DNA of 64,000 bases, from assembly GCA_963847515.1 (NCBI GenBank), contig CAWKAA010000007.1, positions 1,674,001 to 1,738,000 of the forward strand, written 5' to 3'. Position 1 is the stretch's first letter. Every line of letters starts with the position of its first letter. The notes below the pieces were generated by a model. That model was not told the origin of the DNA, did not search any database, and was given only the letters and a program-made list of their open reading frames with translations. Below are positions 9,159 to 18,720 of this stretch, in pieces. This DNA comes from QHXW01 sp963847515 (GTDB taxonomy: Bacteria > Acidobacteriota > Terriglobia > Bryobacterales > Bryobacteraceae). The position numbers and the translations under genes are program-made.

Positions 9159-10351
9159 GCTGAAGCCGGATGCGAGGACGCGGATTGGGTGGTTCGAACG
9201 TCACGCACAGTCTCGAAAAGATCAGCCAGTTCGCGAAATGCCTTTTCGCGGCTCCACTCTCTGATCACAAACTCCCTTCCGGCGACAGCCTGCGCACGGG
9301 CGGCCTGTCTATTTTCCGAAATCCAGAGGAACTCCCTGGCCATGGCTTCCGGATCGCGCCGCGGCGTGAGACGAGCGTGCCCATTGAGATTGGCGCTCAA
9401 GCCGCCGACCGCAGTGCAAACGGCGGGCGTGCCACAGGCGATTGCCTCCAATGGCGATAATCCCAGTCCTTCCGCCAGAGAAGCCTGCGCCAGACAGTCA
9501 GCAGCCTGATAATACGCCGCCAACTCGGTCGTTGGGTCAGCCGGAGGTCGTGCCAGCACCCACTCTTGGACCTGGTCGCCCGCCACGGTCTTTGCCAAAT
9601 GAAGGAAATCCTGATAGCCACCGCTCAAATTCAGGAGCACGGCATTGAGACCACGCGCCCGGGCAAGGGCAACGGAGTGCAGAACCGTTTCCGGATCTTT
9701 CTCGTGGCTGATGCGGCTCGAAAGAAAAATAATGAATCGATCTGGAGGTAGACGGAGCTTCGTCCGTAGTTCGAACTTTTCACGCTCATTCACGGGCCGG
9801 TAGTACGTGGGATCCACGCCGTAGTAGAGTCCCATCACTGTACGTGCCGAATAGTTGGCGGCTATCTTCATGAGATACGGCCCCAACGCAACGCAGCACG
9901 TCCCGAGCTTGCCATTTATGATCATGAGCGTGCGAATCACGGCTTCGCCAATGACGGCCGTCAGCCAGCTACACTGCCTCCGTTCGTACCGGCAACGAAA
10001 GTATTCCACGGGTGCGACATTCATGTAGGTGATCACCGGAGTGTTTGTCACCTTGCCTACCAGCGTGCCGTTTAAGGCGCCACGGAGCACTTCCTGGCAG
10101 AGGACCACGTCGAATTCCCGTGCATGCTTGAGCAGGTGGAGTAGAGAGGCAAGCTGAAAGGCCAGCCGGCCGCCGGGAATCTCTTCCACTTTTAGGCTGG
10201 CGTTGCTAGCCTGGAGGCGCTCTTTTAGCCCACTCTCGGCATACGCGACAGCGGGGATGGCCATGGTAAGCGACGAGATCTGGCTGAGACCAGTGACAAA
10301 CCGGATGTCCGTGAAGCCTTCTACCAAGAATAGAACTTTGGGTGGATTCAT
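9155..10351 (-). CDS. Glycosyltransferase, GT4-like
   Basis: A 398-residue GT-B glycosyltransferase. Donor-domain signatures are FIIFLSSRISHEKDPETVL and the EX7E motif in AEGLGLSPLEAIACGTPAV. The N-terminal half (KVLFLVEGFTDIRFVTGLS) is more divergent. The start chosen is the ATG at 10351; a TTG directly upstream adds one residue. It couples to the next gene through an ATGA overlap. Upstream is a 561-bp gap that holds a decayed methyltransferase, so it may need its own promoter. It probably adds one sugar of the exopolysaccharide repeat. Confidence 0.82.
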   Translation of the reverse strand: MNPPKVLFLVEGFTDIRFVTGLSQISSLTMAIPAVAYAESGLKERLQASNASLKVEEIPGGRLAFQLASLLHLLKHAREFDVVLCQEVLRGALNGTLVGKVTNTPVITYMNVAPVEYFRCRYERRQCSWLTAVIGEAVIRTLMIINGKLGTCCVALGPYLMKIAANYSARTVMGLYYGVDPTYYRPVNEREKFELRTKLRLPPDRFIIFLSSRISHEKDPETVLHSVALARARGLNAVLLNLSGGYQDFLHLAKTVAGDQVQEWVLARPPADPTTELAAYYQAADCLAQASLAEGLGLSPLEAIACGTPAVCTAVGGLSANLNGHARLTPRRDPEAMAREFLWISENRQAARAQAVAGREFVIREWSREKAFRELADLFETVRDVRTTQSASSHPASA

Positions 10352-10912
10352 CAAACGCCATTAACGAGTGTCGATCGAGCGCGCGCCGTTACAGATCACG
10401 AGAGGCAGTCCGCAAGCGACTTTAGTCCTTCATTCTATCTCGCTCGCGACCACCGTGCGAACGCTCTTGCGGCGAATTGGTGAGTTGTAACCCAACTGAC
10501 ATCGGTGGGCTGAAATCCTCAACGCTAGGAGCATGCTCTGCTCGACTTGACGCCCATGCCATGCCTGCCAAAATTGGCCGCGATACTACGCTAAAGAACC
10601 CGCGGCCAGGTGCGGCTTCAACGTGTCAAAGCAATCAATCCCACCTGTAAGCTGGTAGCCGTGTAGGCCCAATAACTCTGCTACATCACAGCGTTCCTGA
10701 TACGGCTTGTTGGAAGTCTCAAAAACGATGGCTAAGGGCTTCTGCACCTCGTAATCAACTCTCTTTTAGGATCAGTCCGTCGCGGCCTTCACATCCACGT
10801 GTAAAATATCTGTCTCTGCAGCGAAGGGCATTTCGTGAGGAGAACCGAAACAGCAAGAGCCCCAGCCATCGTCACTATTACGTGGTGGTTGATAGCGAGG
10901 AGGAACGCGCGC
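10352..10912. other. Gap in the exopolysaccharide locus
   Basis: A 561-bp stretch without an intact gene between two glycosyltransferases. It contains a decayed FkbM-like methyltransferase end (separate entry). The part next to 10351 probably carries the promoter for the last two glycosyltransferase genes, but no clear -35/-10 pair was seen. Confidence 0.4.
10586..10838 (-). pseudogene. Decayed FkbM-type methyltransferase C-terminus
   Basis: Read on the minus strand, one frame gives HEMPFAAETDILHVDVKAATD, then stops at 10772-10774 and 10766-10768, then about 59 residues (VDYEVQKPLAIVFETSNKPY... ELLGLHGYQL) ending in TAG at 10586. The pattern of a hydrophobic strand with HVDV, then KPLAIVFE, then a helix and HGYQL matches the end of FkbM-family sugar O-methyltransferases as I know them. 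With two in-frame stops and no recognisable SAM-binding start, it reads as a remnant. The match is by eye; chance similarity cannot be excluded. Confidence 0.35.
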
Positions 10913-12076
10913 TCAGCATGTTGGAATTGGTGAGGGTCCTTTTGCCAAATGGTCTGCCGCGCGCCGCGTGCCGAATGCTTCGATCACGCTTGTGTAGATT
11001 GCCCGGGTCTGCGAGGTCATAGCCTCCAGGCTGAAATGTGTCTGAGCACGCAACCGGGCCGCCGTGCCGTAGCTGGCGCGCAACTGGTCGTCCTGTAGAA
11101 GACGATTCAGAGCAGCGGCTAGGGCGGCCGGGTCCTGCGGGGGAACGGTCAGCCCGGTGACTTCGTGCCGGGAAACAAAGGGAACGCCGGAATCCAATGC
11201 GGTGTTGACCACTGGCGTGCCGGCAGCCATCGCCTCGATCTGGACGATCCCAAAAGCCTCGCTGCGGGCTACAGAAGGCAGCACGAAGACATCTGCCGCG
11301 TGATAAAACGGAATGGTTTCGCGGTTTTGCAGCGCGCCCAGGAATACCACGCGATCCGCGACTCCCAGGGCCGCCGCGAGTCCCGCGAGCTTGGCGCGCA
11401 GAGGACCGTCGCCGATAAGCAACAGCCGCCCGTCAACATTTACCATGGCTTCGATGAGGACCTCAAAACCCTTGTAATAAACCAGGCGGCCCACCGCGAG
11501 CACCAGCCGGTCGCCGTAATGACGGCGTAATTGCGAGACTTGCGCGGCGTCCGAGCGGGCAAAGTCCTCCAAGCCGATCCCGTATGGCACCACGTGGCAT
11601 CGAGCGCGGTGCTCCGCCAACACAGAAGAGCTTTCCAGATAGTCCGGGGATGTGGCGAGGATGGCCTGGCTGCGGCGCAGAAAGCGGTGCTGAATCGGAT
11701 TGAAAAGAGTCCCCAGCACAGTTTGCCGAACAGTGTCGCTATGGTAGGTCACTACAAGGTTGCCTTTGCGCCCGCTCGCCAGATACGCCAAAACCGCGGT
11801 CGGATTCGGCAGGTGGATATGGATCAGGTCCGCGTCAGAGTTGCGAATCCGGGAGACCATGCCGGGGCAAAGCGGCGCCGAAGCGAGCGTGCAAACCGCT
11901 CCGGTCCGCTCCACCATCATCCCGTCGATGCACTCTGTCTTGCTGCTGGAATCGGTGTTCGCCACCAGGACGCGAACTTCCATGAACCGGCGTAACTCGC
12001 CACATAACGCATGCAGGTGTGTTTCGATTCCACCCATGTAAGGCGGATAGTACTTGCCCACGTGCAGGACGTTCAT
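10913..12076 (-). CDS. Glycosyltransferase, GT4-like
   Basis: A 387-residue GT-B glycosyltransferase with textbook features: MNVLHVGKYYPPYMGGIETHL at the N-terminus (GG acceptor loop), HVVPYGIGLEDF, LVLAVGRLVYYKGFEVLIEA, and the EX7E motif in SEAFGIVQIEAMAAGTPVV. The ATG at 12076 was chosen because it opens the conserved MNVLHVGKYYPP strand and lies 13 bp after the end of the upstream epimerase. The same frame stays open for another 246 bp into that gene. It acts on the cytoplasmic face, adding a sugar to the undecaprenyl-linked repeat. The sugar is unknown. Confidence 0.9.
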   Translation of the reverse strand: MNVLHVGKYYPPYMGGIETHLHALCGELRRFMEVRVLVANTDSSSKTECIDGMMVERTGAVCTLASAPLCPGMVSRIRNSDADLIHIHLPNPTAVLAYLASGRKGNLVVTYHSDTVRQTVLGTLFNPIQHRFLRRSQAILATSPDYLESSSVLAEHRARCHVVPYGIGLEDFARSDAAQVSQLRRHYGDRLVLAVGRLVYYKGFEVLIEAMVNVDGRLLLIGDGPLRAKLAGLAAALGVADRVVFLGALQNRETIPFYHAADVFVLPSVARSEAFGIVQIEAMAAGTPVVNTALDSGVPFVSRHEVTGLTVPPQDPAALAAALNRLLQDDQLRASYGTAARLRAQTHFSLEAMTSQTRAIYTSVIEAFGTRRAADHLAKGPSPIPTC

Positions 12077-12089
12077 AGTCGTTTGCGAA

Positions 12090-13145
12090 TCACCTAGTGC
12101 TAAGCGGCTGCAGACTGGACGCTGGCTTGGCGAACAACTCAAGGTTGGCACCCACCCAGTCGTACAACAAGTCCATGCCCCGCTCGCAGGAGACCTTGGG
12201 TGCCCATTTGAGGTCGGTTTGCGCCCGGCGGATGTCGCTGATGAATGCCTTCTGATCGCCGGGACGCCAATCGGCAAGCTTGTAAGGGAGCTTACCCTTC
12301 TGACGCTTTTCGATATAAGCAAGTAGCTCGAGCAGAGAGAGTACGTTGTTCGGTCCGCCGCCGATGTTGTAGGCGTGCCCCATTACTCTTTCGCCTGCAG
12401 CGAACGCCGCATCGTAGGCGTCAAGCAGGTCGTCAATGAACAGCACGTCGCGCACTTGCTTGCCGTCTCCGTATACCGTGATGGGACTGCCTAACTGGCT
12501 CGCGATCATGAACCAGGCGATCCAGCCCTGATCCTCGGCTCCGAATTGGCGGTAACCGTAAATGCACGACTGCCGGAAGACGATGGTGCGGAGGCCGTAG
12601 ATTCGCTGGTAGTCAATCACATACTGGTCGGCAGCGCCCTTGGAGCAGCCATAGGGAGAGTGGAAGTCCAGGTTCCTCTCCTCCGGCACGCCCATGGGGA
12701 GGGACTGGTAACTATACCGCCCGTTCCTTTCCACCGCTGCGATATCGGTCATCTCGCCGTAAACTTTGTTGGTGGATGAATAAAGAATCGGCGCCATCAT
12801 GCTGGCAAGACGCATGGCTTCCAGCACGTTGAAGGTGCCGCATGCGTTTATTTCGAAGTCCTCGCGCGGCGACGTGACCGATGTCGTCACAGCGACTTGG
12901 GCAGCCAGGTGCAGTACCTGATCGGCGTCGCGGTGTTCGCGGAAGACCCTGGCAAGTTCGTCGCCTTTCCGAATGTCGAGGGCGAAAAACTCGAGCGAAC
13001 CCTGTGGGCGGAGCCACTCCAGATTCTTTCGCGCGCCCTCCCGCGCCAGGCTGTCTATGACGACTACGTGATAGCCCCTCCGCAAGTATCGGCTGGCCGC
13101 ATTCGAGCCGATGAAACCGGCTCCCCCCGTTATGATCGTCTTCAA
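12090..13145 (-). CDS. NAD-dependent epimerase/dehydratase, CDP-paratose 2-epimerase-like
   Basis: A 351-residue extended SDR. It has a TGGAGFIGSN NAD-binding loop, a catalytic YxxxK in SPYGCSKGAADQYV, a STNKVYG serine strand and RQSCIYGYRQFG. The combination STNKVYG, long YxxxK helix and QSCIYGPRQFG-like strand is what I know from CDP-paratose 2-epimerase/TyvE relatives, so it probably interconverts the C2 configuration of an NDP-sugar. Substrate nucleotide and sugar are inferred. The start is TTG, supported by AGAGGA eight bases upstream. It lies 13 bp before the next glycosyltransferase gene. The rest of a CDP-dideoxyhexose pathway was not found in the window. Confidence 0.8.
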   Translation of the reverse strand: MKTIITGGAGFIGSNAASRYLRRGYHVVVIDSLAREGARKNLEWLRPQGSLEFFALDIRKGDELARVFREHRDADQVLHLAAQVAVTTSVTSPREDFEINACGTFNVLEAMRLASMMAPILYSSTNKVYGEMTDIAAVERNGRYSYQSLPMGVPEERNLDFHSPYGCSKGAADQYVIDYQRIYGLRTIVFRQSCIYGYRQFGAEDQGWIAWFMIASQLGSPITVYGDGKQVRDVLFIDDLLDAYDAAFAAGERVMGHAYNIGGGPNNVLSLLELLAYIEKRQKGKLPYKLADWRPGDQKAFISDIRRAQTDLKWAPKVSCERGMDLLYDWVGANLELFAKPASSLQPLSTR

Positions 13146-13323
13146 CGCTGTGGTCCTCTCTTTTCTATCGTTCGCGGGCTTGTGTCAATGGGGACACTAT
13201 GCCAATTTGCCACATATCGAACTCACTGTATCGGCAATAAAATCAGTTGCTTTACGAGTCGTTTCATGGTATGAAGCACTGTCGGCCGAGTGCGGCGTTG
13301 TTACAGCCAAGTTACAACCAAGT
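13146..13323. other. Short intergenic gap
   Basis: 178 bp between the epimerase start and the stop codon of the next upstream gene. No clear promoter or terminator was recognised. It is the first sizeable gap inside this half of the locus and could hold an internal promoter. Confidence 0.3.
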
Positions 13324-14565
13324 TTAAGCGCCTCTACGAAGGCGGCCAACAATGCATTCAATAGCAAACTGGCTCCGGTAAAGTTCCCGCGCACATTCCG
13401 CAATATCAGCTCTCTTGGTTGGGTTATCTAGTAATCCTAGGACGGAAGAGACAAATGTATCGGCATCTTCCACCCCAGCCAGAACGAGAGCGTTACTGGA
13501 CTTCCAAAATGATTCCGTCAGCAGGCCCGAGGTAGTCACAACGGGCCGGCCGTGAGAAAGGGCGGCCATGACGGTCGTCCTGCGACTGGTAACCCCGTCG
13601 GGATAAGGTTGAATCAATATATCGCAAGCGCTGATGTGAAACGAGAGGTCACGCGCATCGAGACGTCCGGTCGCGTGTACTCGTTGGGCGAGATTAGGAT
13701 GCTCGCTGATGAAACTGGTCCGAAAATCCGCACCCCCTCCTCCAATCAGCAGAACGGACGCCTGACTCGCGCTTGCGAGCAAGCGAGGAAGAATTGCACG
13801 CAGCATGGGTGTGATGGATGGACCGAACGTGGAGAAGTGACCAATTAGAATCCAGTCAGGAACGTAATGATCCCGCAGTGCAGCCACTGCGGCAGGATCA
13901 TCCAACACTGGAACGTTACTAATTACTGGAAGCCAGTCAAAAGTGTGGCGGCGTAGCAGTGAATAGGGCCGCAGCCTCTTTGTCCATGTTGGCGTAGATA
14001 CCCAAACGTGCCCCGCGGCTCGCAACAAAATGATGGTCATCAGCCGCTGTACAAAGGCCGCAACGCTTTGCCGCCACGACCTCTTGGTGAAATCCAGGAA
14101 GGGTTCATGCACCATCAAGTCTATGTAGTCGCCATAACGTGCAGATCGGTACAACAGCCACAGGCAGAACGGCAGGTTCAGCGCCTTGTAACCATAGCCG
14201 TGCGGGACCCACTGGACCAGCAGTCGCCGCGGTTTCGGAAAAACGCTCAATAGACGGCCGGTATTCCGTAAGTCACGAAGTGTGAACTTGCCCATTACAG
14301 AATGCACATTCACACCCGGTGTCTCTGGAATCTTGCTGGTCGAACCAGGACACCAGACGTGGACCTCGTCCTGAGCCGCCGCCAAAGCCCCCGCCACCAG
14401 GTGTGCATAGTCGCTCACACCACCGGATTGCGGCGGGTACTCGCAGCTGATTATGTGCCAGGTGAGTGCGCGCTTCAACGTGGACATTCCCGGGTGGTCA
14501 ACAGCTTCTTGCATCCCGGTTGACCCGCGGGCGAACTGCTGCGATGACGGTGCGCAGTCAATCAT
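13324..14565 (-). CDS. Glycosyltransferase-like protein (GT-B, atypical donor motif)
   Basis: A 413-residue protein. TWHIISCEYPPQSGGVSDYAHLVA is the acceptor-domain start with its GG loop, followed by a donor-like domain (WILIGHFSTFG, VLLIGGGGADF, VHATGRLDARDLSFHISACDILIQPYPDG). Where retaining GT4 enzymes carry EX7E, this one has DGVTSRRTTVMAALSHGRPVV. The first glutamate is replaced by Asp or Gly and the second by Met, so donor handling may differ. The ATG at 14565 overlaps the upstream gene's stop by 8 bp, which favours translational coupling. ATGs at 14514 and 14487 are alternatives, the last being nearest the conserved strand. Membership of the exopolysaccharide locus is clear; enzymatic activity is less so. 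Confidence 0.75.
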   Translation of the reverse strand: MIDCAPSSQQFARGSTGMQEAVDHPGMSTLKRALTWHIISCEYPPQSGGVSDYAHLVAGALAAAQDEVHVWCPGSTSKIPETPGVNVHSVMGKFTLRDLRNTGRLLSVFPKPRRLLVQWVPHGYGYKALNLPFCLWLLYRSARYGDYIDLMVHEPFLDFTKRSWRQSVAAFVQRLMTIILLRAAGHVWVSTPTWTKRLRPYSLLRRHTFDWLPVISNVPVLDDPAAVAALRDHYVPDWILIGHFSTFGPSITPMLRAILPRLLASASQASVLLIGGGGADFRTSFISEHPNLAQRVHATGRLDARDLSFHISACDILIQPYPDGVTSRRTTVMAALSHGRPVVTTSGLLTESFWKSSNALVLAGVEDADTFVSSVLGLLDNPTKRADIAECARELYRSQFAIECIVGRLRRGA

Positions 14566-15772
14566 TTCCGAGAGTTTTTCGGTAGACACTGGCAGTCTGA
14601 CGCGCGTTCTCCGCCCAGGAAAAATGCGCCGCATGGGCCAAAGCCTTCCGGCGCCGAAGATCGCATGCGGCACGGTCTTGCGCTTTCTCTTGCAAAAGGC
14701 CGATCACGGTTTTCTTCCAGGCATCCATGTCTTCCGACCCGCAATATGTCGCAGCCGTCCCGCCCACCTCTCGGAGAACGGGCACGTCACTGACCACCAC
14801 CGGACAGCCACACGCCATCGCCTCTACGAGGGGAAGGCCGAAGCCTTCGGCCTCGGCGGTGTGGAGGAGCAAGGCCGCGCGCCGGTATACTGCCGCCAGA
14901 ACGGCTCTTTCCAGAAACGGCAAGATCACGATGGAATGCTCCACCCCAAGCTCCTCGGCCAGTTGAAGCTGCGTCCGGCTGAAGCCTCCGCCGACGCGCA
15001 CGAGACGAGCTTCCGGGATCTCCCGCCGTACAATGGCAAATACTCGCAACAGCAAGTCCAGGCGCTTGCGAGGCAGAGTGCTGCCTACGTTTAACAGCCA
15101 AAGTACGTTCTGAGTGTCCCCCCGAAGCAGCCGGGCCGCTTCGGCATCGGCCGTTGGGTCTGACAACGCCGAACAGGACGGATGCACTCCATTGTGCACG
15201 ACGCTGATTCGTTCCGCCGGGAACAGACCATGGCGCAGCAGCTCATCTCGAGTCACCTCGCTGACCGCGATCACCTGCGCGGCTTGCCGGAATCCATCCA
15301 GGATGCGCCTCGTCATGGCGCGAAACCAGCCGGGCCGGATCTCCCGCTCCGGCTCGAGCACGCAGCGAAATGTGTCCAGATCGTGGCAAGTTACTACAGT
15401 GCGTGCAGGCGGCAGTTCGTGTACAAGCTGCGCGTAGCTGTGGTCTACGATGTGAAACAGATCGAACTCTGCCGCATGGTGCCGCAAATATCGCGGGTAG
15501 TTGACGAAACGGTTCAAAAGCCGGTCAGCGTTGTGGAACCATGGACTGCGGCCCAGCACCGGCAGGCTTCCGAAATATCGCTGCATATGCGGAACCAGCC
15601 GTGCCGTAGAGAAGTCGGCGGAATGGCCCAGTTCCAGATGCTGCACGAGCATGTCCGCTACTAGTTCCATGCTCGGCCAGTTCTCTTCGACCATGTCACA
15701 AAGGAGTGCGACTCGCGGATGCTGGATGACGCTCGGGACCGTCACGGCCGAGATGGCTTCGTTCGCTAGCAC
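14558..15772 (-). CDS. Glycosyltransferase, GT4-like
   Basis: A 404-residue GT-B glycosyltransferase with HPRVALLCDMVEENWPSMELVA at the start, VVHNGVHPSC, LLNVGSTLPRKRLDLLLRV, and EX7E in AEGFGLPLVEAMACGCPVVVS. The GTG start at 15772 has no good ribosome site, and the first 20 residues are weakly conserved, so a downstream GTG at 15745 is possible. It overlaps the next gene by 8 bp. The gene is 42 bp from the upstream glycosyltransferase. It probably adds one sugar of the repeat unit on the cytoplasmic face. Confidence 0.85.
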   Translation of the reverse strand: MLANEAISAVTVPSVIQHPRVALLCDMVEENWPSMELVADMLVQHLELGHSADFSTARLVPHMQRYFGSLPVLGRSPWFHNADRLLNRFVNYPRYLRHHAAEFDLFHIVDHSYAQLVHELPPARTVVTCHDLDTFRCVLEPEREIRPGWFRAMTRRILDGFRQAAQVIAVSEVTRDELLRHGLFPAERISVVHNGVHPSCSALSDPTADAEAARLLRGDTQNVLWLLNVGSTLPRKRLDLLLRVFAIVRREIPEARLVRVGGGFSRTQLQLAEELGVEHSIVILPFLERAVLAAVYRRAALLLHTAEAEGFGLPLVEAMACGCPVVVSDVPVLREVGGTAATYCGSEDMDAWKKTVIGLLQEKAQDRAACDLRRRKALAHAAHFSWAENARQTASVYRKTLGND

Positions 15773-15814
15773 GGGATCTTTGTCTTTACCCGGTTTATGG
15801 AATGTGTCCTGAGC

Positions 15815-17050
15815 CTACGCATGGATGCGTTCGCCGTGGGGATACGAGTCTGCTGCCGGCGTATGCTTGGCCGCGCGGAGGACAGGCTCCAGTGTTGCCA
15901 GATGGGCATCGAGGGTGAAACACCTTGCCGTTTCCCATGCCCCGTGGCAAAGTCTCGCATAGTGGTCGGCATCAGCCAAGGCTCTCACTATCGCCTCTGC
16001 CAAACCCTCAATGGTAGGTGGATCACTTGGAGCCAATTCTCCGGACTGGCCAGGCTTCAGCCATTCTGGAATTCCACCCACCGCATAACCGACCGCCGGC
16101 AAACCGAGGCAGCCCGCTTCGATGCCGACAAGTCCGAAGGGCTCCGGCCATAGACTTGGAACTGCAAGCAGATCCACGTGACGAAGCAAATCGAGTTTCC
16201 GATCCGTCTGGAGCCAGCCGGTAAATTCAACTTTTATTCCGGCTCGAACCGCCAGATTCTGCAGCTTCAGCCGTTCCGGTCCATCTCCGGCGATCGTTAA
16301 CATCAGGGGACGGTCGATCTTGGAGGCTGCTTGGGGTATAGCGCGAATCAGATAATCAGCACCCTTCAAGTCCGTCAGGCGCCCAATGAAAAGAATGCGC
16401 CCTTGTGGGATTTTCTGAACGGGTGCGGTTGCCTGCGGCAGGATGTCGGTAGTGGGTAATGGAACTATCTGCAGGTTATCCGGCCTCACTCCGTGTTTCT
16501 GGAATTCCCGCTGCATGTGTTTGCTGGCTACTAGAATGCTCTGGAATTGGCGCAACCGGGAGTTCAATTGCGACTGCCGCCGGAACATCGCCCACATGGT
16601 CGCCGGGTGCAACCCGCCGCAACGCCGCGGATAGTACAGGACAAGGCAAGCGGATCCGAACTGCCGGTCACAGGGTGTAGCTCGGGGGAAGCTATGACAT
16701 TTACGCCCGCTGATGCAGGTTCCGTAGTAATTGTGGCCATACAGCACGGTCGGATAGCCGCCTAACAGCGCGTCTTCTAGGCTGCCGTCTTCCAATCCCT
16801 GAGAGTAAACTATGTCAGGTTGCCATCCCGCCACGGAAAGCATGGCGGCGGCCGTTCCGCCTTCTTTAGCACACCATGCAGGCAGCGGCGCTGCGGGCGG
16901 ATCGATACTCTTCAGCTTTGGGGAGAACGAGTTTTCGTACAGCAACGCCACCTGATGCCCCCGCCCCAACAGGCCAGGAATCACCGCTTGCAGATACATT
17001 TCAACGCCGCCAACAAGATTGCGGTTTTGGGTAGCGATCAGAATGCGCAT
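15815..17050 (-). CDS. Glycosyltransferase, GT4-like
   Basis: A 411-residue GT-B glycosyltransferase. MRILIATQNRNLVGGVEMYL gives the N-terminal strand and GG loop. RILFIGRLTDLKGADYLIRAI and PEPFGLVGIEAGCLGLPAVGY supply the donor-binding loop and EX7E. An extra cysteine-rich stretch (GTCISGRKCHSFPRATPCDRQF) is inserted around residues 110-135 in the acceptor domain and resembles the CxxC-type inserts seen in some exopolysaccharide glycosyltransferases; a metal or structural disulfide role is a guess. ATG start. 85 bp separates it from the flippase gene upstream. Confidence 0.85.
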   Translation of the reverse strand: MRILIATQNRNLVGGVEMYLQAVIPGLLGRGHQVALLYENSFSPKLKSIDPPAAPLPAWCAKEGGTAAAMLSVAGWQPDIVYSQGLEDGSLEDALLGGYPTVLYGHNYYGTCISGRKCHSFPRATPCDRQFGSACLVLYYPRRCGGLHPATMWAMFRRQSQLNSRLRQFQSILVASKHMQREFQKHGVRPDNLQIVPLPTTDILPQATAPVQKIPQGRILFIGRLTDLKGADYLIRAIPQAASKIDRPLMLTIAGDGPERLKLQNLAVRAGIKVEFTGWLQTDRKLDLLRHVDLLAVPSLWPEPFGLVGIEAGCLGLPAVGYAVGGIPEWLKPGQSGELAPSDPPTIEGLAEAIVRALADADHYARLCHGAWETARCFTLDAHLATLEPVLRAAKHTPAADSYPHGERIHA

Positions 17051-17135
17051 ATTGGACTTGGTTGTCGGCGACGCTGAATGGCACGCGCCATAACGCGTGA
17101 GATGCCCGTCGCATCCTCCGCCTCCCCCGTGACAG

Positions 17136-18698
17136 TTACTGAATGGCGGATGTCGCCCAAGAGAGTTTCTTCCAGACGACCATGAATCGGGGACGCAAAT
17201 ACGCGCCCAGCGCCGAATCCAGGGCAGGGCGGAACATCACCGCCGCATAGATTGACACTGCCAGGATGGATGTGACGGCTAGTCCCCAGAACTTCATCGA
17301 CCCCCAATGCATACCCGCGGCGACAGCCGCCGCGGAAAGTATCGAGAACCGCCAGAACCAGGACCACAGCGGCCTGATCAGTGCGGTCAACGACACCCCG
17401 ATTTCACGGGCAAGAGCCTTCAAATTGAATGGCAGTCCGATCAGACAGACTCCCAGTATAGAGCCGAGGGGCGCTCCAATTGGCCCGAACTGCCACGCCA
17501 GGAGAAGCGCGGCGGCGACCGTCACGCAACCGTCCAGTAGTGTGCTGATCGAAATGAGCCGCTCGTAGCCAAAGCAGAATACGCTGTACACCGCCGTGGT
17601 CTTCCAGTGGCGTAGCATCATGTCTAGAACCATCGCCGCGCTGATTGCGGCGCCGCTATACTGGGCGGGTCCAATCCACCAGCCCACAAAGCTGTGGTTG
17701 ACGGAAAGAACCAGGCAGGCCACTAATCCGCTAATCATCAATAAAGCCTGAGTGAGGGCGGTAACGGACCGAAAGATTCGATCCCTAGACTCCCCTGTTT
17801 TCAATTCGCTGAGCCCCGGTGACGCAGCATGCATCACGAGATCGGGCTGGTTCGACAACACGCTAATGAGTTTCTTAGTACACGCATAGGGCACCACTGC
17901 GCTGGCTCCATACAACTTGCCAATAATCAGGATGTCGGCGCCACCCAACAGGGGTGTTGCAATTTGGCTCAAGCTGACCCAGAAACACCGTTTCAGATAG
18001 GTAAAGATGTCGCTCCAGGACATCAATGGCAAGCGGCGCGGGAGCACCGATGGGAATCGGCGCCACACGCGGTAAAGGGCGAATGCCGTCGAAAGCAACT
18101 GTGTGAGCACCCAGCCGATAGCCAGCGCGTAAAATCCGTACCCTCTCAACACGAGGCCGACTATCACGACCATGGAGACCGCCCAGGCAACAATCTGGGT
18201 GTACCCAAGAAAGCGAAAATCCTGGAGGCCTTGCAGGATCGCCTGAAAAACTCTCAGAGGGAACGCCACCAGGAACGCCGCCATGGTCAGGCCGATGGCG
18301 CCGCGAAATCCCTGCCAACTGCCGGGCAGCAGAAACCAGGTGATCACCACTATCAGAGTGACCACCGGCATCTGGTAAAGGACAATGCGGCCTGCTTGGC
18401 CCACAACCAGGGGCAAGTCCGTGGCTTGCTCGATGCCACCCGCACGGCCGGTAGCATATGCGGTTTCCCGAGGCAAAAGAGCAACTACTCCGATGTCCAA
18501 TAGCGTCAAATACATCAGAATCTGTGAGCCAACCAACCATAGGCCGTAGTCATGCTGGCCGATCCGATGCAGTAGAAAGGGCGTCAGCCACAGCCCGCCT
18601 AGCATCATCAGCAGCTGATTGGCATAACCCAGCCACACGCCGTTTAAGAAACGCCTTGTTCGGCTGGCTCTTGGCTCAGCTTGGACTATGCTCGGCAT
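17136..18698 (-). CDS. Polysaccharide flippase, Wzx/MATE-type (oligosaccharide export)
   Basis: A 520-residue polytopic membrane protein with about 12-14 hydrophobic segments. The N-terminal run WLGYANQLLMMLGGLWLTPFLLHRIGQHDYGLWLVG is typical of RfbX/Wzx flippases, which move undecaprenyl-diphosphate-linked repeats across the inner membrane. The central YGASAVVPYACTKKLISVL segment also fits the MOP superfamily. The ATG at 18698 was chosen because the open frame above it runs into the upstream gmd gene; it lies 22 bp after the gmd stop. Its place in the middle of the glycosyltransferase locus supports a role in translocating that polymer unit. Confidence 0.85.
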   Translation of the reverse strand: MPSIVQAEPRASRTRRFLNGVWLGYANQLLMMLGGLWLTPFLLHRIGQHDYGLWLVGSQILMYLTLLDIGVVALLPRETAYATGRAGGIEQATDLPLVVGQAGRIVLYQMPVVTLIVVITWFLLPGSWQGFRGAIGLTMAAFLVAFPLRVFQAILQGLQDFRFLGYTQIVAWAVSMVVIVGLVLRGYGFYALAIGWVLTQLLSTAFALYRVWRRFPSVLPRRLPLMSWSDIFTYLKRCFWVSLSQIATPLLGGADILIIGKLYGASAVVPYACTKKLISVLSNQPDLVMHAASPGLSELKTGESRDRIFRSVTALTQALLMISGLVACLVLSVNHSFVGWWIGPAQYSGAAISAAMVLDMMLRHWKTTAVYSVFCFGYERLISISTLLDGCVTVAAALLLAWQFGPIGAPLGSILGVCLIGLPFNLKALAREIGVSLTALIRPLWSWFWRFSILSAAAVAAGMHWGSMKFWGLAVTSILAVSIYAAVMFRPALDSALGAYLRPRFMVVWKKLSWATSAIQ

Positions 18699-18720
18699 TT
18701 GCTCGTCGATTCCGTGCTCT

